Assembly: GCF_000218685.1 (NCBI RefSeq)
Contig: NW_006763304.1
Location: forward strand, 281,349 to 345,348
Origin: Serpula lacrymans var. lacrymans S7.9
Taxonomy: Eukaryota; Basidiomycota; Agaricomycetes; Boletales; Serpulaceae
Direction of reading: 5' to 3'
Length of the DNA stretch: 64,000 nucleotides
The notes beneath the pieces were generated by a model, which was not told the origin of the DNA, did no database searches, and was given only the letters and a program-made list of their open reading frames with translations. Every line of letters begins with the position of its first letter. Within the stretch, counting starts at the first letter, position 1. Positions 24,188-34,890 of the stretch are shown here, one piece after another. A program made the position numbers and the translations under genes.

Positions 24188-26646
24188 GGTGATTTGTGGA
24201 TATGCAAGAATATGAAAGAAATATGAAAGGAGCAGTCAAAATACGAACAGCTGAAAGTATATAACAACTGCAAAGGGGAGCCTCTTTATTTGCGATTCTG
24301 GGCTTTACAGGATTCGGCTAGACGCTTACTGCAGTTGTGGCACCTTTACAGCACCCGTTCAGTACCCATTCCTGTATGTTTACTTGTGGACTTTCTAGGC
24401 CACTCGTTTATTGCTGTTGGACAACCTGTTCACATATTGCTATACTTCAGCATATTTCCGTCCAACTCTCAACCACCCGCAAATCTCTCTCACAAACGTG
24501 CACCGCACTCGGCCGCACAATCAAACGGCACTTTCCTATGAATCCATAAAAACCGGGGCCCATTGACATGCACAGTGATCATGATGTCGAGGGGTATCTA
24601 CCATTCGAGAGAGTCTTAGACTTCCGTGCAGAAGATCATGTCCTTGGGTGTCTTAGTAAGGTGTCGATGTCGATCATTTGCGTGTAAAAGTTCATGGTGC
24701 GTTCGAGAGCCTGGCCAAGTTGGGCGGTATATTGCTGCAACGAATTCACCCACCTTCCAATCGCATTCTCATGATCATATGACAAATCGATGATATGTCC
24801 ATCTTTCTTTGAAACCATGGACTACTGCCAATGCAAGATCACGATACTAGGCTTCAGTGGAAATTGCGATGGCCATATCAACGAAACTGGCTATCATGGG
24901 ATTACACCTGCGTACCCCAGAAAATAATACACATTCGTTGATATCGTCTGGAGTATCACCCATAAGGAAGAAGTGCGCAGAGTGGATAGAGAAACGCAAG
25001 CTCACACGGCGGCGCCGAGCACAGGCCTTCCTGATGCGATGGCCAAGGATGTTTGGCTCAAACTATCCTCCTCATCCTCGCAATACCACACATTCGCAAG
25101 CTGGCATATCGCATACAATAGCAATGCGAGTAATGGGCATTTAACCGAGCTACTTATCAATGCTTTTACCACAACTAATGTGGAATCTGCGTCACAAGCA
25201 ACCTATCAAGTGGTGCTCCCTGTGTTCTATGAAGAAAAACTCGTCGCGAAATCCAAGAGATGTCTGAAGACGAGCACCATCAACACACCTTGGGGAGAGC
25301 CAGGTTCCCCTGGAAGTCAAGTGGAGATCGTGTTCTTTCCACAGAGGTTGAATAAGTTATACGAAGACATTTAGTTCTGTGGACGAGGAAATGGAACGGG
25401 CAAAATGTATAACTCTCAAATCGGTGAGTACTACGTGAAACAAATATCCATAATACTGAAACGTACATGGATCAGATATGGTTTCGGGGATGGGGTCACT
25501 TTCCCGAGTTCGCGGGGAATAACACGGACGGAAACAGCATCATAGTCGCCGATACCACCAAAGTCAATTACGATGCATAAATGCCTTGACCTCGGCGTAT
25601 CGATGGTAATCAGCGCTCAGCGTTCGCACCTTCGCAATGATGGGAACAAGATAGTCGACGGTGGTATTTTGTGCGGGGAATAACCTGTTGCAATCATAAC
25701 AAATAACGTTGTATCGTGAGTGCGATATTGGCATATTTCCGTGCTTCGCTCATTCACCCACTTAAGTCTTGATGACTAGGATGCTTCCTGTCTTTCCAAT
25801 TGATCTGAGAAGACAGATATGCTCTCAACGCCGCAACGAAACCCGTTTCCGCATCGAACAGTCATCCTATGCGTCCTTAACGGTAATACAACTAACCATA
25901 GCTTGTGTTTCATGTCCGAGTCTGATTGGATCTTTTGAGTCATGATGGCATGTATACTGACAATCTTCTTAGATTCCTTGGCTTCCCCGACAAACCGGAT
26001 TATACAATATCCGCAAGGCAAGGATTAAACTTTAAAAACTGTTCAGTTCAATACACAAAAAAGGGTGAATTGAGTCACGAATTGAGGCTACGGTGTGCGA
26101 ACGGCGCACCGTATCGCGAAATGGTTTTAGAAATCTGTAGAAACATTCTACGTAAATAATTAATTGAAAATCGGTACGATAGCCCAAAGCAAATATCTGT
26201 ATATGCTGTGCAGATGCTCAGACGGACAATCGTATACTGGCGAGCACGATATACGCACTTGTGACGGGCCAATCTTTGTCAATGCCGCCGCACAAAACGC
26301 AAGGAACCATATGCATTCTAATCAACTTTGCGTCACATAACACAAGCCTGCATAACTATTGCAACTGATTGAATTTCCATTACATGTCGCTTTCAGATAC
26401 ATCAAGGGATATTCCTCCTAATTCGTAGAGCTCAAGAGAAACACACATGACATGATACACAATTGGATGTTCAGAAAGGTGGTGTTAATAGAATGCTATG
26501 GTATGTCAACATCCATGATACTCTAGTACAGACATGACACAGTCATCCGCAGGGTATAGCAAACAGGGATCTATCGCAAAACGACTAGTAAATAACAAAG
26601 ACAACAAACAATGAAAATGGAGACACACAATGCTTAAGTACATAAA
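24188..26646. other. Gene-poor region with coding-like remnants
   Basis: No gene could be completed in these 2.5 kb. 24188-24550 should hold the arg5,6 promoter. 24973-25580 has coding-like stretches, listed separately. 25600-26640 is AT-rich with many stops in all frames and holds the 3' flank of the secreted-protein gene that follows. Confidence 0.4.
24973..25580 (+). pseudogene. Possible remnant of an unknown gene
   Basis: A frame of 133 codons (24973-25374) has protein-like composition, with T-Y-Q-V-V-L-P-V-F-Y-E-E-K-L-V and W-G-E-P-G-S-P-G-S-Q-V-E-I-V-F-F-P. After a +1 frame change, the next stretch reads S-S-V-D-E-E-M-E-R-A-K-C-I-T-L-K-S. It then crosses a clean 52-nt intron (GTGAGT, branch TACTGAAAC, CAG) into I-W-F-R-G-W-G-H-F-P-E-F-A-G-N-N-T-D-G-N and ends at a TAA (25578-25580). 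No start and no in-frame join between the first two parts was found. I do not recognise the family. Confidence 0.3.
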
Positions 26647-28041
26647 TTAAGCGGTGATGCCAAGAACGGCAACAAGAACGCTGACACCAAGGTCCTTGAT
26701 GACGGTCTGGACCGAGGTGGTAAGAAGAGGCAAAACAGCTGCAGCGAGGCCGGTGACGACAGCACAGACAGCTTGCAAGAGAGTGCCGATGACGGTGCTA
26801 CACACGAAAACACATCAGCTGAGATAAAACAATCTGAATTATGAATGTACTCACGCAACCTCAACTAGGAGGGAAGCAACGGCAGCATGGGCATCAGTAG
26901 AAACAACCTTCAAAACAGCGCCGACGGCCGTGAAGAGAATCTATTTACCCAGTCAACATTCATGTTCGTTAGACTTGAAAGAACAAGAAACATACGCAGA
27001 GGTCAGCAGCAAGGATCTTAGCAAGGTCAGCGACAGAAATAGAGGTAGCGCCGTTGACGCCAGCCAGAATAACGGAAGCAGGTTGACCCTTGAGTTGCTG
27101 AATTTGAGTAACAGCACCAGTGAGAGTAGTCTTGATTTGAGCAACGACAGGGGTGATGTCAGCGACGGTGGCGTTTTGAGCGTTGATGAATTCTGAGAAT
27201 CGTCAGCTCGTCTCGAAAGCGTCAGACTAGGAACAAACTTACGAAGTTTCTCAACGTAAGGGGTCAAAGTGGTGAAAACTTGAGTGAAGACGACAGCGAC
27301 AGATGCAGGGGTGCTACGGACACCGAGGTCAGAAACGAGACCAGTGACTTCGGTGATGATTGCCTCGGGGTCAGCGATGTTAGGGAGCTGACGGACACCG
27401 AGATCAGAAACGAGACCAGTGACCTCGCTGATGATTGCCTCGGGGTCAGCGATGTTAGGGAGCTGACGGACACCGAGATCAGAAACGAGACCAGTGACCT
27501 CGCTGATGATTGCCTCGGGGTCAGCGATGTTAGGGAGCTGACGGACACCGAGATCAGAAACGAGACCAGTGACCTCGCTGATGATTGCCTCAGGGTCAGC
27601 GATGTTAGGGAGCTGACGGACACCGAGACCAGAAGCAACACCGGTGACATCCTTGAAAATGTCCTCAGGGTTAGTGAGGCCACCGAGGTTGGGGAGGTTG
27701 GGAGGCTGGCGAACACCAAGGCCAGATGCTAGGCCAGTTACTTCGGTGATGATCGCCTCAGGGTCAGCGATATTAGGGAGCTGACGGACACCGAGATCAG
27801 AAACGAGACCAGTGACCTCGCTGATGATTGCCTCGGGGTCAGCGATGTTAGGGAGCTGACGGAGGCCAAAATCTCCGAGAAGTTTTTCAACGGCGCTGGT
27901 ACCTGGGACTTCGCCCAGAAGTCCGTTAACTTCGTTAACTACACCGGACACGGCAGAAGACTGACGGCTGCTGAGTGGTGCAGCAGAGGTAAAAGAGAAA
28001 GCAATGGTGCAGAGGACGGTGAGGGAGTTGAAAGAACGCAT
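26647..28041 (-). CDS. Secreted repeat protein (paralogue A)
   Basis: Four exons (28041-27243, 27192-26996, 26940-26855, 26797-26647) give 410 residues. Residues 1-20 form a signal peptide (M-R-S-F-N-S-L-T-V-L, hydrophobic core, cleavage near S-A-A-P). Residues 61-241 are seven tandem copies of a roughly 25-residue unit built on R-Q-L-P-N-I-A-D-P-E-A-I-I-S-E-V. The remaining 170 residues match the paralogue at 32858-33771: N-A-x-N-A-T-V, L-K-G-Q-P, D-A-H-A-A-V, and a very hydrophobic C-terminal 50 residues ending V-L-G-I-T-A. There are almost no cysteines, so it is neither a hydrophobin nor a typical Cys-rich effector. Repeats and hydrophobic tail suggest a wall or surface-active role, which is inference. 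A TATA box lies about 105 nt upstream of the ATG. I know no named family. Confidence 0.85.
27319..27861 (-). repeat. Seven tandem 75-bp coding repeats
   Basis: The units are 75 bp except the third, which is 93 bp and divergent. Neighbouring units at about 27370-27600 are almost identical at the DNA level. The period is a multiple of three, so indels of whole units keep the frame. The same property leaves open frames on both strands across the array. Confidence 0.9.
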
Positions 28042-28146
28042 TATGAAAAGATCGTGGGGTGTCTGGTAAGACGGAACGTTTGTTCGTTGTGGGTTGGATG
28101 AAAGATGACAAGAAGTCGATGGGTCGTGTTTTTCAAAATGACCGGG

Positions 28147-28153
28147 TTTTATA
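28147..28153 (-). promoter_or_regulatory. TATA box of secreted paralogue A
   Basis: TATAAAA read on the minus strand, about 105 nt upstream of the ATG at 28041, followed by a C-rich leader. The matching paralogue has the same arrangement. Confidence 0.6.
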
Positions 28154-29440
28154 GTAGTGATGGGCTAGCAACCTGTTGGAAGCTTCGGAACTTGTTGCCA
28201 GTTTCCAAACAAGATTTCTGAAATGTCACAGCAACATATTTACGCATGTTTCCAAAAATGTATCGATTGCGCACATCAAAATTTGGCGCGCACAATTTTC
28301 TGTTCGAAATCACCACGATGTGGAGCGTCATTATATTCCGAGATTTGATCGACGTAAGGATCCAAATCCACTCACCATAGCTACGTGTATGCAACACTGG
28401 CACCGCATCCCAAATCAGTTCCATCCACATTGGATGGCCAACAGACGCATGAAAATAGCAATGGGCGTTACCTGTGGGTACAACTTTGAAGGGCGAAACG
28501 GCATATCTCAAGGGATCAAGCCATAATCAAGATGTCAGATTCCTCCCATTAGAAGTCTCTTCGCGTGACGCTAGAGTAATGCGTTGCCGCGCGGTGACAT
28601 CTCGGCAATCGCTTTATATAGAAAAAAAGTCCACCATCAGCCAATCATGGGCATGGAAATGAAACTACCAACTCCGGAAACATTTGGCTGAGTTGCAAAA
28701 GTATTTGCAGACGTCAGCTTCGTCTCCCCGTCATGATGGCATGAAGCACGATGTATGCAGTCTGATAGGAGAAACATATGATGCTCAATAACAGCGATCA
28801 CGCACCCGCTAACTTGCCGGACCCGACACAAGTATTCGTGGACATTCGTTGACCGCGACGGCGTACTATCCCAAGGTGCGAAAGAAGGACTTGTCAACTA
28901 GAAATAGCCATCATATCATGCCGTATTGAACCTACCTTGTGAAGATGGGCGTTGTGTTCAAACCCCATTCGAGGCAGTCTTCCGACAGTACAATAAATTC
29001 TTCTGAGATGACTTTGTGACAATCCCAACGACGCAAAGAGCGCACCTAGCATCGCAAGCTCATGCTTGTCTGAGTCTCAAGTCGAAGCCAGGTGAGTGCA
29101 AGCACGATGAAGTATTCTTTAAGCAGTTTTCTACGTAGTAGACTTGATTTTCGAGTATCGACAAAAGTGAGACGTAGCACCCACAAAATGTATAGGTAGA
29201 ACCGATATATAACCAGAATTTTGTCAGGATGGTAGGGCCCAACGGCAAGTTAACCATGATTCGCTGCAGGGATGAATGTTAGAGCACGAAGAACAAGTCC
29301 AGAAGCGCCCACATGCTTTTAGAGCCCTTAAGGGACAACAAAGATAAATAGCCTATGTAATCAGCGCGCCACAAGACCTTGTGCACCTCAGACTGAACTG
29401 AGACTTGCCAGTGGACTTGTAGTCACCACGGTCCGCCAGA
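28154..29440. other. Intergenic region, no gene seen
   Basis: Nearly 1.3 kb separates the divergent starts of secreted paralogue A and the Bem46-like gene. Open frames on both strands (28149-28526, 28637-28897, 29060-29257) lack convincing splice signals or motifs. It should contain two promoters and perhaps upstream control elements. Confidence 0.4.
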
Positions 29441-30972
29441 ATGTCAAAATTCATTCCATCTCTGGAGACCTTTGCAAAGGTAGTTTGCGTGTCATGAAAA
29501 CCTACTATCCCGAACTAATCAATACTCAAATATACTCAGGGGACCTTTGCCACTGCGGCCGGCGTTACGACGTTAGGTATAATGCTGAACACCGTGTTCT
29601 ACACTTCTATTCGCGCATTAATGAATTTCCTAGGATTTGGGCTGCTTTACTATGGGCAGAACTACCTAATATATCCCTCCGCGTTTCCACCTGGATCTCG
29701 TACTGGTATGCACTGTGCTTACATTCAACCTCAAGGCTTATGTTTTGTACCTAGAGGTGGCCATACCAACCGACTTTGGTGTCGACTACCAGGACTTACA
29801 GCTGCACACTTCGGATGGCGTGACTTTGCGATCCTATCTACTCGTTCAACGCAAGGAGTTATCTACTAACCATGCTACGCCTGTGGAGCACACCGAGGAA
29901 CAGACCAATGAAGAGGTAAGTCATTATCAACCTCCCTCAAGCTGGCCATCTTAACTTGGCATCGTCTAAACGGCGTGAGTAGTTTGCCTCCACTAGACCT
30001 ACGGTCATCATGTTCCACGGAAATGGTGGGAACCACGGTCACCGCATACCGCTAGCCAAAGTCTTTTATGTGAAGATGCGGTGCAACGTCCTTATGCTGT
30101 CATACAGAGGGTAAGTCTTTTTGGTTTGTTCATAGCCTCTGTGAGACTCAACGAACCGTATTGTATTGCATCAAGGTACGGACATTCTGAAGGATCCCCA
30201 TCAGAAACCGGTGAATGAGATACCGTTTTATTTTTTTCTTCTAGTACGCTAACCGTTTGACATCCTATAACCAATGTAGGTTTATGTATAGACGCACAGA
30301 CTGCGCTTGACTATCTCACTTCACACCCTCATCTGTCAAAGACCTCAATCGTATTATTTTTGATCTCACTCTCAGGTTCCTATTTTTAACGTTCATTTCA
30401 GGTACTATACGGACAGTCTATCGGTGGTGCCGTGGCCATCCATCTTGCTAGCCGAAATCCTGCAAAGGTAAATTACTACATCAATACCCATCTAACATTC
30501 TTTCATATCAATATAACGACTTATATCAGATCACTGCTCTAATACTCGAAAATACGTTCACGACTCTCCCCCGACTTGTGCCTAAGGCGCTACCTCTTCT
30601 TGGGCCATTTGCATTTTTATGCCACCAGAAATGGGATTCAGCCTCTAAAATACCTTTAATTCCGCGGAGCACACCCATATTGATGCTGAGTGGTGTCAGA
30701 GACGAGGTGGTTCCTCGTGAGCATATGCAGGAATTGTGGGAAATTGTTTCCAGGCGTCAGGGTGCCACTTCAAAACAAAACAAGTCTATTCCGCTGTCAG
30801 AAGTTGGCGATGGTAAATCGAAGTTCATCGAATTCGAAAGAGGCACTCATAGTACGTTGTTTCCCTTGCTGCGATGAAACCTACATAACGTCCTTTCCGT
30901 TTCGTAGATGATACATGCGTCCAGCATGGCTATTGGACAGCTGTGACCGATTTCGTCGCTAGTCTTGGGTGA
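29441..30972 (+). CDS. bem46: Bem46/ABHD13-like alpha/beta hydrolase, membrane-anchored
   Basis: Bem46 proteins are membrane-bound serine hydrolases of eukaryotes, linked in fungi to cell polarity. The first exons encode M-S-K-F-I-P-S-L, then a transmembrane helix (L-M-N-F-L-G-F-G-L-L-Y-Y-G-Q-N-Y-L-I-Y-P), as expected for the family. The hydrolase core shows P-T-V-I-M-F-H-G-N-G-G-N (oxyanion region), S-Y-R-G-Y-G-H-S-E-G, the nucleophile elbow L-Y-G-Q-S-I-G-G-A-V-A and L-E-N-T-F-T-T-L. The catalytic Asp is probably in L-M-L-S-G-V-R-D-E-V-V-P and the His in R-G-T-H-N-D-T. It ends V-T-D-F-V-A-S-L-G. At least seven short introns interrupt the gene. Start and stop are clear; a few inner exon ends were not checked base by base. 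Confidence 0.88.
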
Positions 30973-31276
30973 ATGTGGTGTAATATGCGAATTCATGGAT
31001 GTCTTTGGTTAATGGACTTCTGCTATTTCATCACGCCCATAGGTGTGCCCACAGTAACGACCTCACCAATTTTTATGGTTGCAAATATGTAATTCTATCA
31101 ACTTGTGCTCTGCAGCAATATCATGTCCATCGGAGCTGTCATGCATGGAATCAAATGAAATATCTGTCTGTACAAGAGATGCCAACAATCGGTTGATAAC
31201 GACTTGCATATAAAGAATCAAACCAGGAGTTACCAGCCATAGTTTAACAGGAATTGATATATATATCACTGCTCTT

Positions 31277-32138
31277 TCAACCATCATACCTATAAGCTAC
31301 CATCGCCTCTATACGATGCACATCTGTGCTGAAGCTCCTCAACTTTACCTGTTGACTTTTACTAGCCTCGATAGCGAGAGGGTCGGTGTCTACCCACTCG
31401 TCCGCGGGTATATCGACAGACTCATGTGTGTATGCAAGGATGTTGAAAACGGTGGGTTCGTCAATGATCGGAAGGAAGGTGACAGTAGAGACGATTTGCT
31501 TAAGGATGTAGCGGATCTCTGCTTGAATCTCCGCCTCAGGTTTGGGTGGTGCACTAGGACGTCAAAGGCAACGTAAAAAGAATGGTCGAGCTCTTCTGTG
31601 ATGAGAAATAACGCACGGCTCAGTGGAAGTAGAATCAGAAGGCTGTTCAACTAAGTTGATATCAAACACCCATCGTTCAAGTGGCGTGCGCGTGTCCTTT
31701 GATATAATTGCTAGAACGAGTTGCGTGACTGATCCTGTAAGCAACCATTCTGTAAAAGGCCATGAGCGAAGAGCACCCATCAGTCATGTAAAGACCTCAC
31801 TGTTTACTTGCTTCAGGATTCTACGCGTGTTGGTTAGCCGATGTTGATAATCGATTGATAAAGTGCTTACCGGTCCAAGTAGTTCTCCAGAGCGAGGTCC
31901 TGGGTCACCAAAACAGTCTGACCATACTTCTTCACCATGTGGAAGTCATCTGAAGGGTATACTCCACGCTGGAAAAGAATCCTTGAGAAAACTCATGTAA
32001 GCGGGCATATAGAGGACATGATAAGTAGTAGTGGCTCGGAACGAACGTGTTGGCAGCATATTTGAAGAATTCTGTTACTAGATTTGTAGATCCTTTCAAG
32101 GTGATAGCTTGGCGCGTAGGTGCTTGTTTTGTAGCCAT
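31277..32138 (-). CDS. mad2: Mitotic spindle checkpoint protein Mad2 (HORMA domain)
   Basis: Mad2 binds Mad1 and Cdc20 at unattached kinetochores and blocks the anaphase-promoting complex. The spliced minus strand reads A-I-T-L-K-G-S-T-N-L-V-T-E-F-F, then I-L-F-Q-R-G-V-Y-P-S-D-D-F, K-K-Y-G-Q-T-V-L-V-T, and L-E-R-W-V-F-D-I. It continues with A-E-I-R-Y-I-L-K-Q-I-V-S-T-V-T-F-L-P and ends with the safety-belt segment V-H-R-I-E-A-M-V-A-Y-R. These match human Mad2 in order and spacing over about 200 residues. Five exons are likely; the first intron follows A-A-N-T. The ATG at 32138 gives the normal N-terminus. Confidence 0.93.
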
Positions 32139-32735
32139 GTCCGTTGTGGTATTCGTGATCTGGAAAGGGACTACCTGGATAGGTCCTAGTATTAAATAGC
32201 TACACGCTATAAAGGGGAAAAGCTTGCTGCAGAAGCGTGTTCTAAGATGCGACCAGGTCACATGTTGTGCGACGGATCGGGATGTTTGTTTATTTCAGAG
32301 GCTGATGCCAAACAAACACTTACAGCATCCTTCGATTCATCGGCAATGTCACGTTACGGTGCACCTCATTATCATAATCCGAGCAAAGAGACACATTCTC
32401 TGTTGTAAGCTACGCTCTATTTACAGGTGGCTCAAATAATCTCTAACAGGTTTTATTACAGTTGACCTTTTTGCAGTCACCAGGAGGAGTACCAGGGCTG
32501 ACGTGAAGATGCCGAGATGCTACCGTAATGACATTGTAAGAGAAGTCTTCTTTACTACCAGCTCTAGCGCCGATTGGCGTTCGCAATCGGGTTTATGCGT
32601 AAAGGAACTATTAGCTTTGCCGAGGGCATTTGCGCAAACATGCAAAGAAAACACGATGCACGAACCCTGACAAGCCCGTGTTACTACCAAACTTGGCTAG
32701 AACACACCAAATTCAACTGCCGATAGGAGGTCGAC

Positions 32736-32742
32736 TATAAAA
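32736..32742 (+). promoter_or_regulatory. TATA box of secreted paralogue B
   Basis: TATAAAA about 116 nt upstream of the ATG at 32858, with a pyrimidine-rich leader in between, typical of strongly expressed fungal genes. Confidence 0.6.
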
Positions 32743-32857
32743 GCACTGCTCTCAGAACGAAAAATTCTCATCCAGTCGACTTCCTGTCTTCGTTCTTTCC
32801 TCGCAATCCCCTTACTTCAGTAGCTTTATCAGCCTCACCCCCACAATCTTTATAACA

Positions 32858-33771
32858 ATGCGCTCTTTCAGCTCCCTCTCCGTCCTGTTCACCGTCGCCC
32901 TCGGCGCTTTCACCTCCGCTGCCCCTGCATCGTCCCCCGTTGCAGTTCTCGCTGGCAAAGCAGCCGGACTCCCTGCTCTCCCTGCTGTTGGGGAAGTCAC
33001 TCAACATCTTCCTGCCGCTGCTCGTGGACTCCCTCAGGTGCCTGATGTTAGCAAGGAAGTCAACAAAGTTAAGGAGACCGCTCATCTTGCCCGTGACTCT
33101 ACTCCACGTTCGATTGCTATGATTATGACTGGTTCGTTCTCTGAGATTGCTCCGTACTGCCAGCAACTCCGTATGTGTTTCTGTTTTGCATTGATATTGC
33201 TGGTTTATCTGAATGTTTCTTTGTCCAGAATATGTCAACGCTAAGAATGCTACCGTGGTTGCTATTACCCCTGCTGTCACCAAGATCAGGACTTCTTTGA
33301 CTGCCGCTGTCACTGAGATCCAGTTGCTCAAGGGTCAACCCCTTTCTATCATCCTCCGTGCTGTTGATGGTGTTACTATCCTTACGGTGGCTGGGCTTGC
33401 TCAGATCATCGCCATCGACCTTGCTGTTCGTACTTCATTGTCGTTGTATTCATGTCTTATTAACCTTGTTTTCAGATTATCTTCCGTGCTCTCGGTGCTG
33501 TGTTGGCTGTCGTTACTATTGACGCTCATGCTGCTGTCTTTGCTTTGCTTGTGACTGTCGGGTTAGTGCATCACATGCTTTCTCGAGTTCTGTGAATCTT
33601 TGCTGATCTCTACTTTGTAGAGCTGTTGTTGGAACTTTGCTGCAGGTTGTGGTCGGCCTTGTTGCTGGTCTCGCTGTTGCTGTTTTGGGACTGCTCGATG
33701 CTACCGTCAAGAGCATCATCGTTGAACTTAGCCTCAAGCTGGTCATCAGTGTTCTCGGAATCACTGTCTAA
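32858..33771 (+). CDS. Secreted protein (paralogue B, no repeat array)
   Basis: Four exons (32858-33170, 33229-33425, 33476-33561, 33621-33771) give 248 residues. The signal peptide M-R-S-F-S-S-L-S-V-L with S-A-A-P mirrors paralogue A. The region between signal and intron 1 is Pro/Ala-rich and lacks the 25-residue repeats. Exons 2-4 have exactly the same lengths as in paralogue A (197, 86, 151 nt) and the introns have the same phases (1, 0, 2). The shared part includes N-A-K-N-A-T-V, L-K-G-Q-P, D-A-H-A-A-V and a hydrophobic end V-L-G-I-T-V. The function is unknown; secretion is predicted from the signal peptide. Confidence 0.85.
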
Positions 33772-34890
33772 TTGTAAGTGCTATTTAGCGTTGTCTTGAT
33801 TTAAATGCATTGCTCAGTTTGTTCGTCTCCAGTTAGACACACGGTATATTCGTTGATGGCTTGCATCTCTGGTGTCATCGTATTTTAGTGCCTCATCTAA
33901 TATATCTTTTTCTGTCATCGTTATGTTCTGTCTAAGTTGATCGCATGTTTGTGTGAGGTTCTCGCTATCATGTTCTTGAGGTACCAGATCTTAGTGTTGT
34001 TTGGGGTTTGTAGTGGTCCGACATTCCTTGGTTTTAAGGGCCATTGATGTTTTGTAGCTTCTCTGATTTCGGGTGCTTCGCTAGTTTTGGTAGTAAGCTA
34101 TCCTGCGGAATGGATGCAAGCGTCGTGAGGAAGCCCTCGATAGCTGACATGTAAGGGACGCTCAAGAAGACGAGTACAATAATCGTTGAGGGATAACATT
34201 TCAACTTCACATGCTTCTACTAGAAGTTCTTTACACTTTACGGCATATCTCATAATTTGATTGTATTGGGGATGGGTAGTCGTTGCTAGTACTCACTGAA
34301 AAATATACAGAAGCCGATGTTACAGGAAAATGAAAATTTTTTCCTACCGCCGAACCTGACGGTTTTATTTTTAAAAAATTTGACCAAGGGTGAAGTTACT
34401 CTGGATGGAGCCTTTTATGTTGTTACCTTGTTTCTATTTTAGCGGAGAAGCAAAAATGATTGGAAGTACGAGTTGAACACGATTGGATGCTGATATCCAT
34501 ATGACTTTAGCAGGATACTCCGACACTTATCTCAAGCTCCGGGACTAGCTTCCCTTCACATACGGCATGATAGCGCCATCGTGATGCTTTGATGTGTTTG
34601 ATAATTCGAAGGAAAAAGGGATATTACATTTAGCCTGAGAGCTAAGGTGGAGTTTTCGTCATCGAACGCTAAGATGAGTCGTCGTGTAAGTCTCGAGATA
34701 AACCAGACAATGATACCTACTCTGTGTTTTCAATAGTCACTTGTTCTTATATTGTGCAAGTCTTTGATCGGTGGTCGTGGTATCAGATAGAACATTTTGC
34801 GGACCTAGAAATGACACGGGTTTCTGGTATCCCGAGCCGATCAATAATTCTTGCAGTCAGCAATCGCACAGAGGATTTGAGATTATCACC
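33772..34890. other. Intergenic region, no gene seen
   Basis: This 1.1-kb AT-rich stretch holds the 3' flank of paralogue B and the promoter of the aminopeptidase. A short spliceable ATG at 34674 (M-S-R-R, then GTAAGT) could be an upstream exon or leader, but it does not lead to a better N-terminus. Confidence 0.4.

Noticed and set aside
27264..27732. Open frames of about 150 codons on the plus strand and in a second minus frame across the secreted repeat array
   Set aside because: They follow from a 75-bp repeat whose period is a multiple of three; the real gene has a signal peptide, splice sites and a paralogue.
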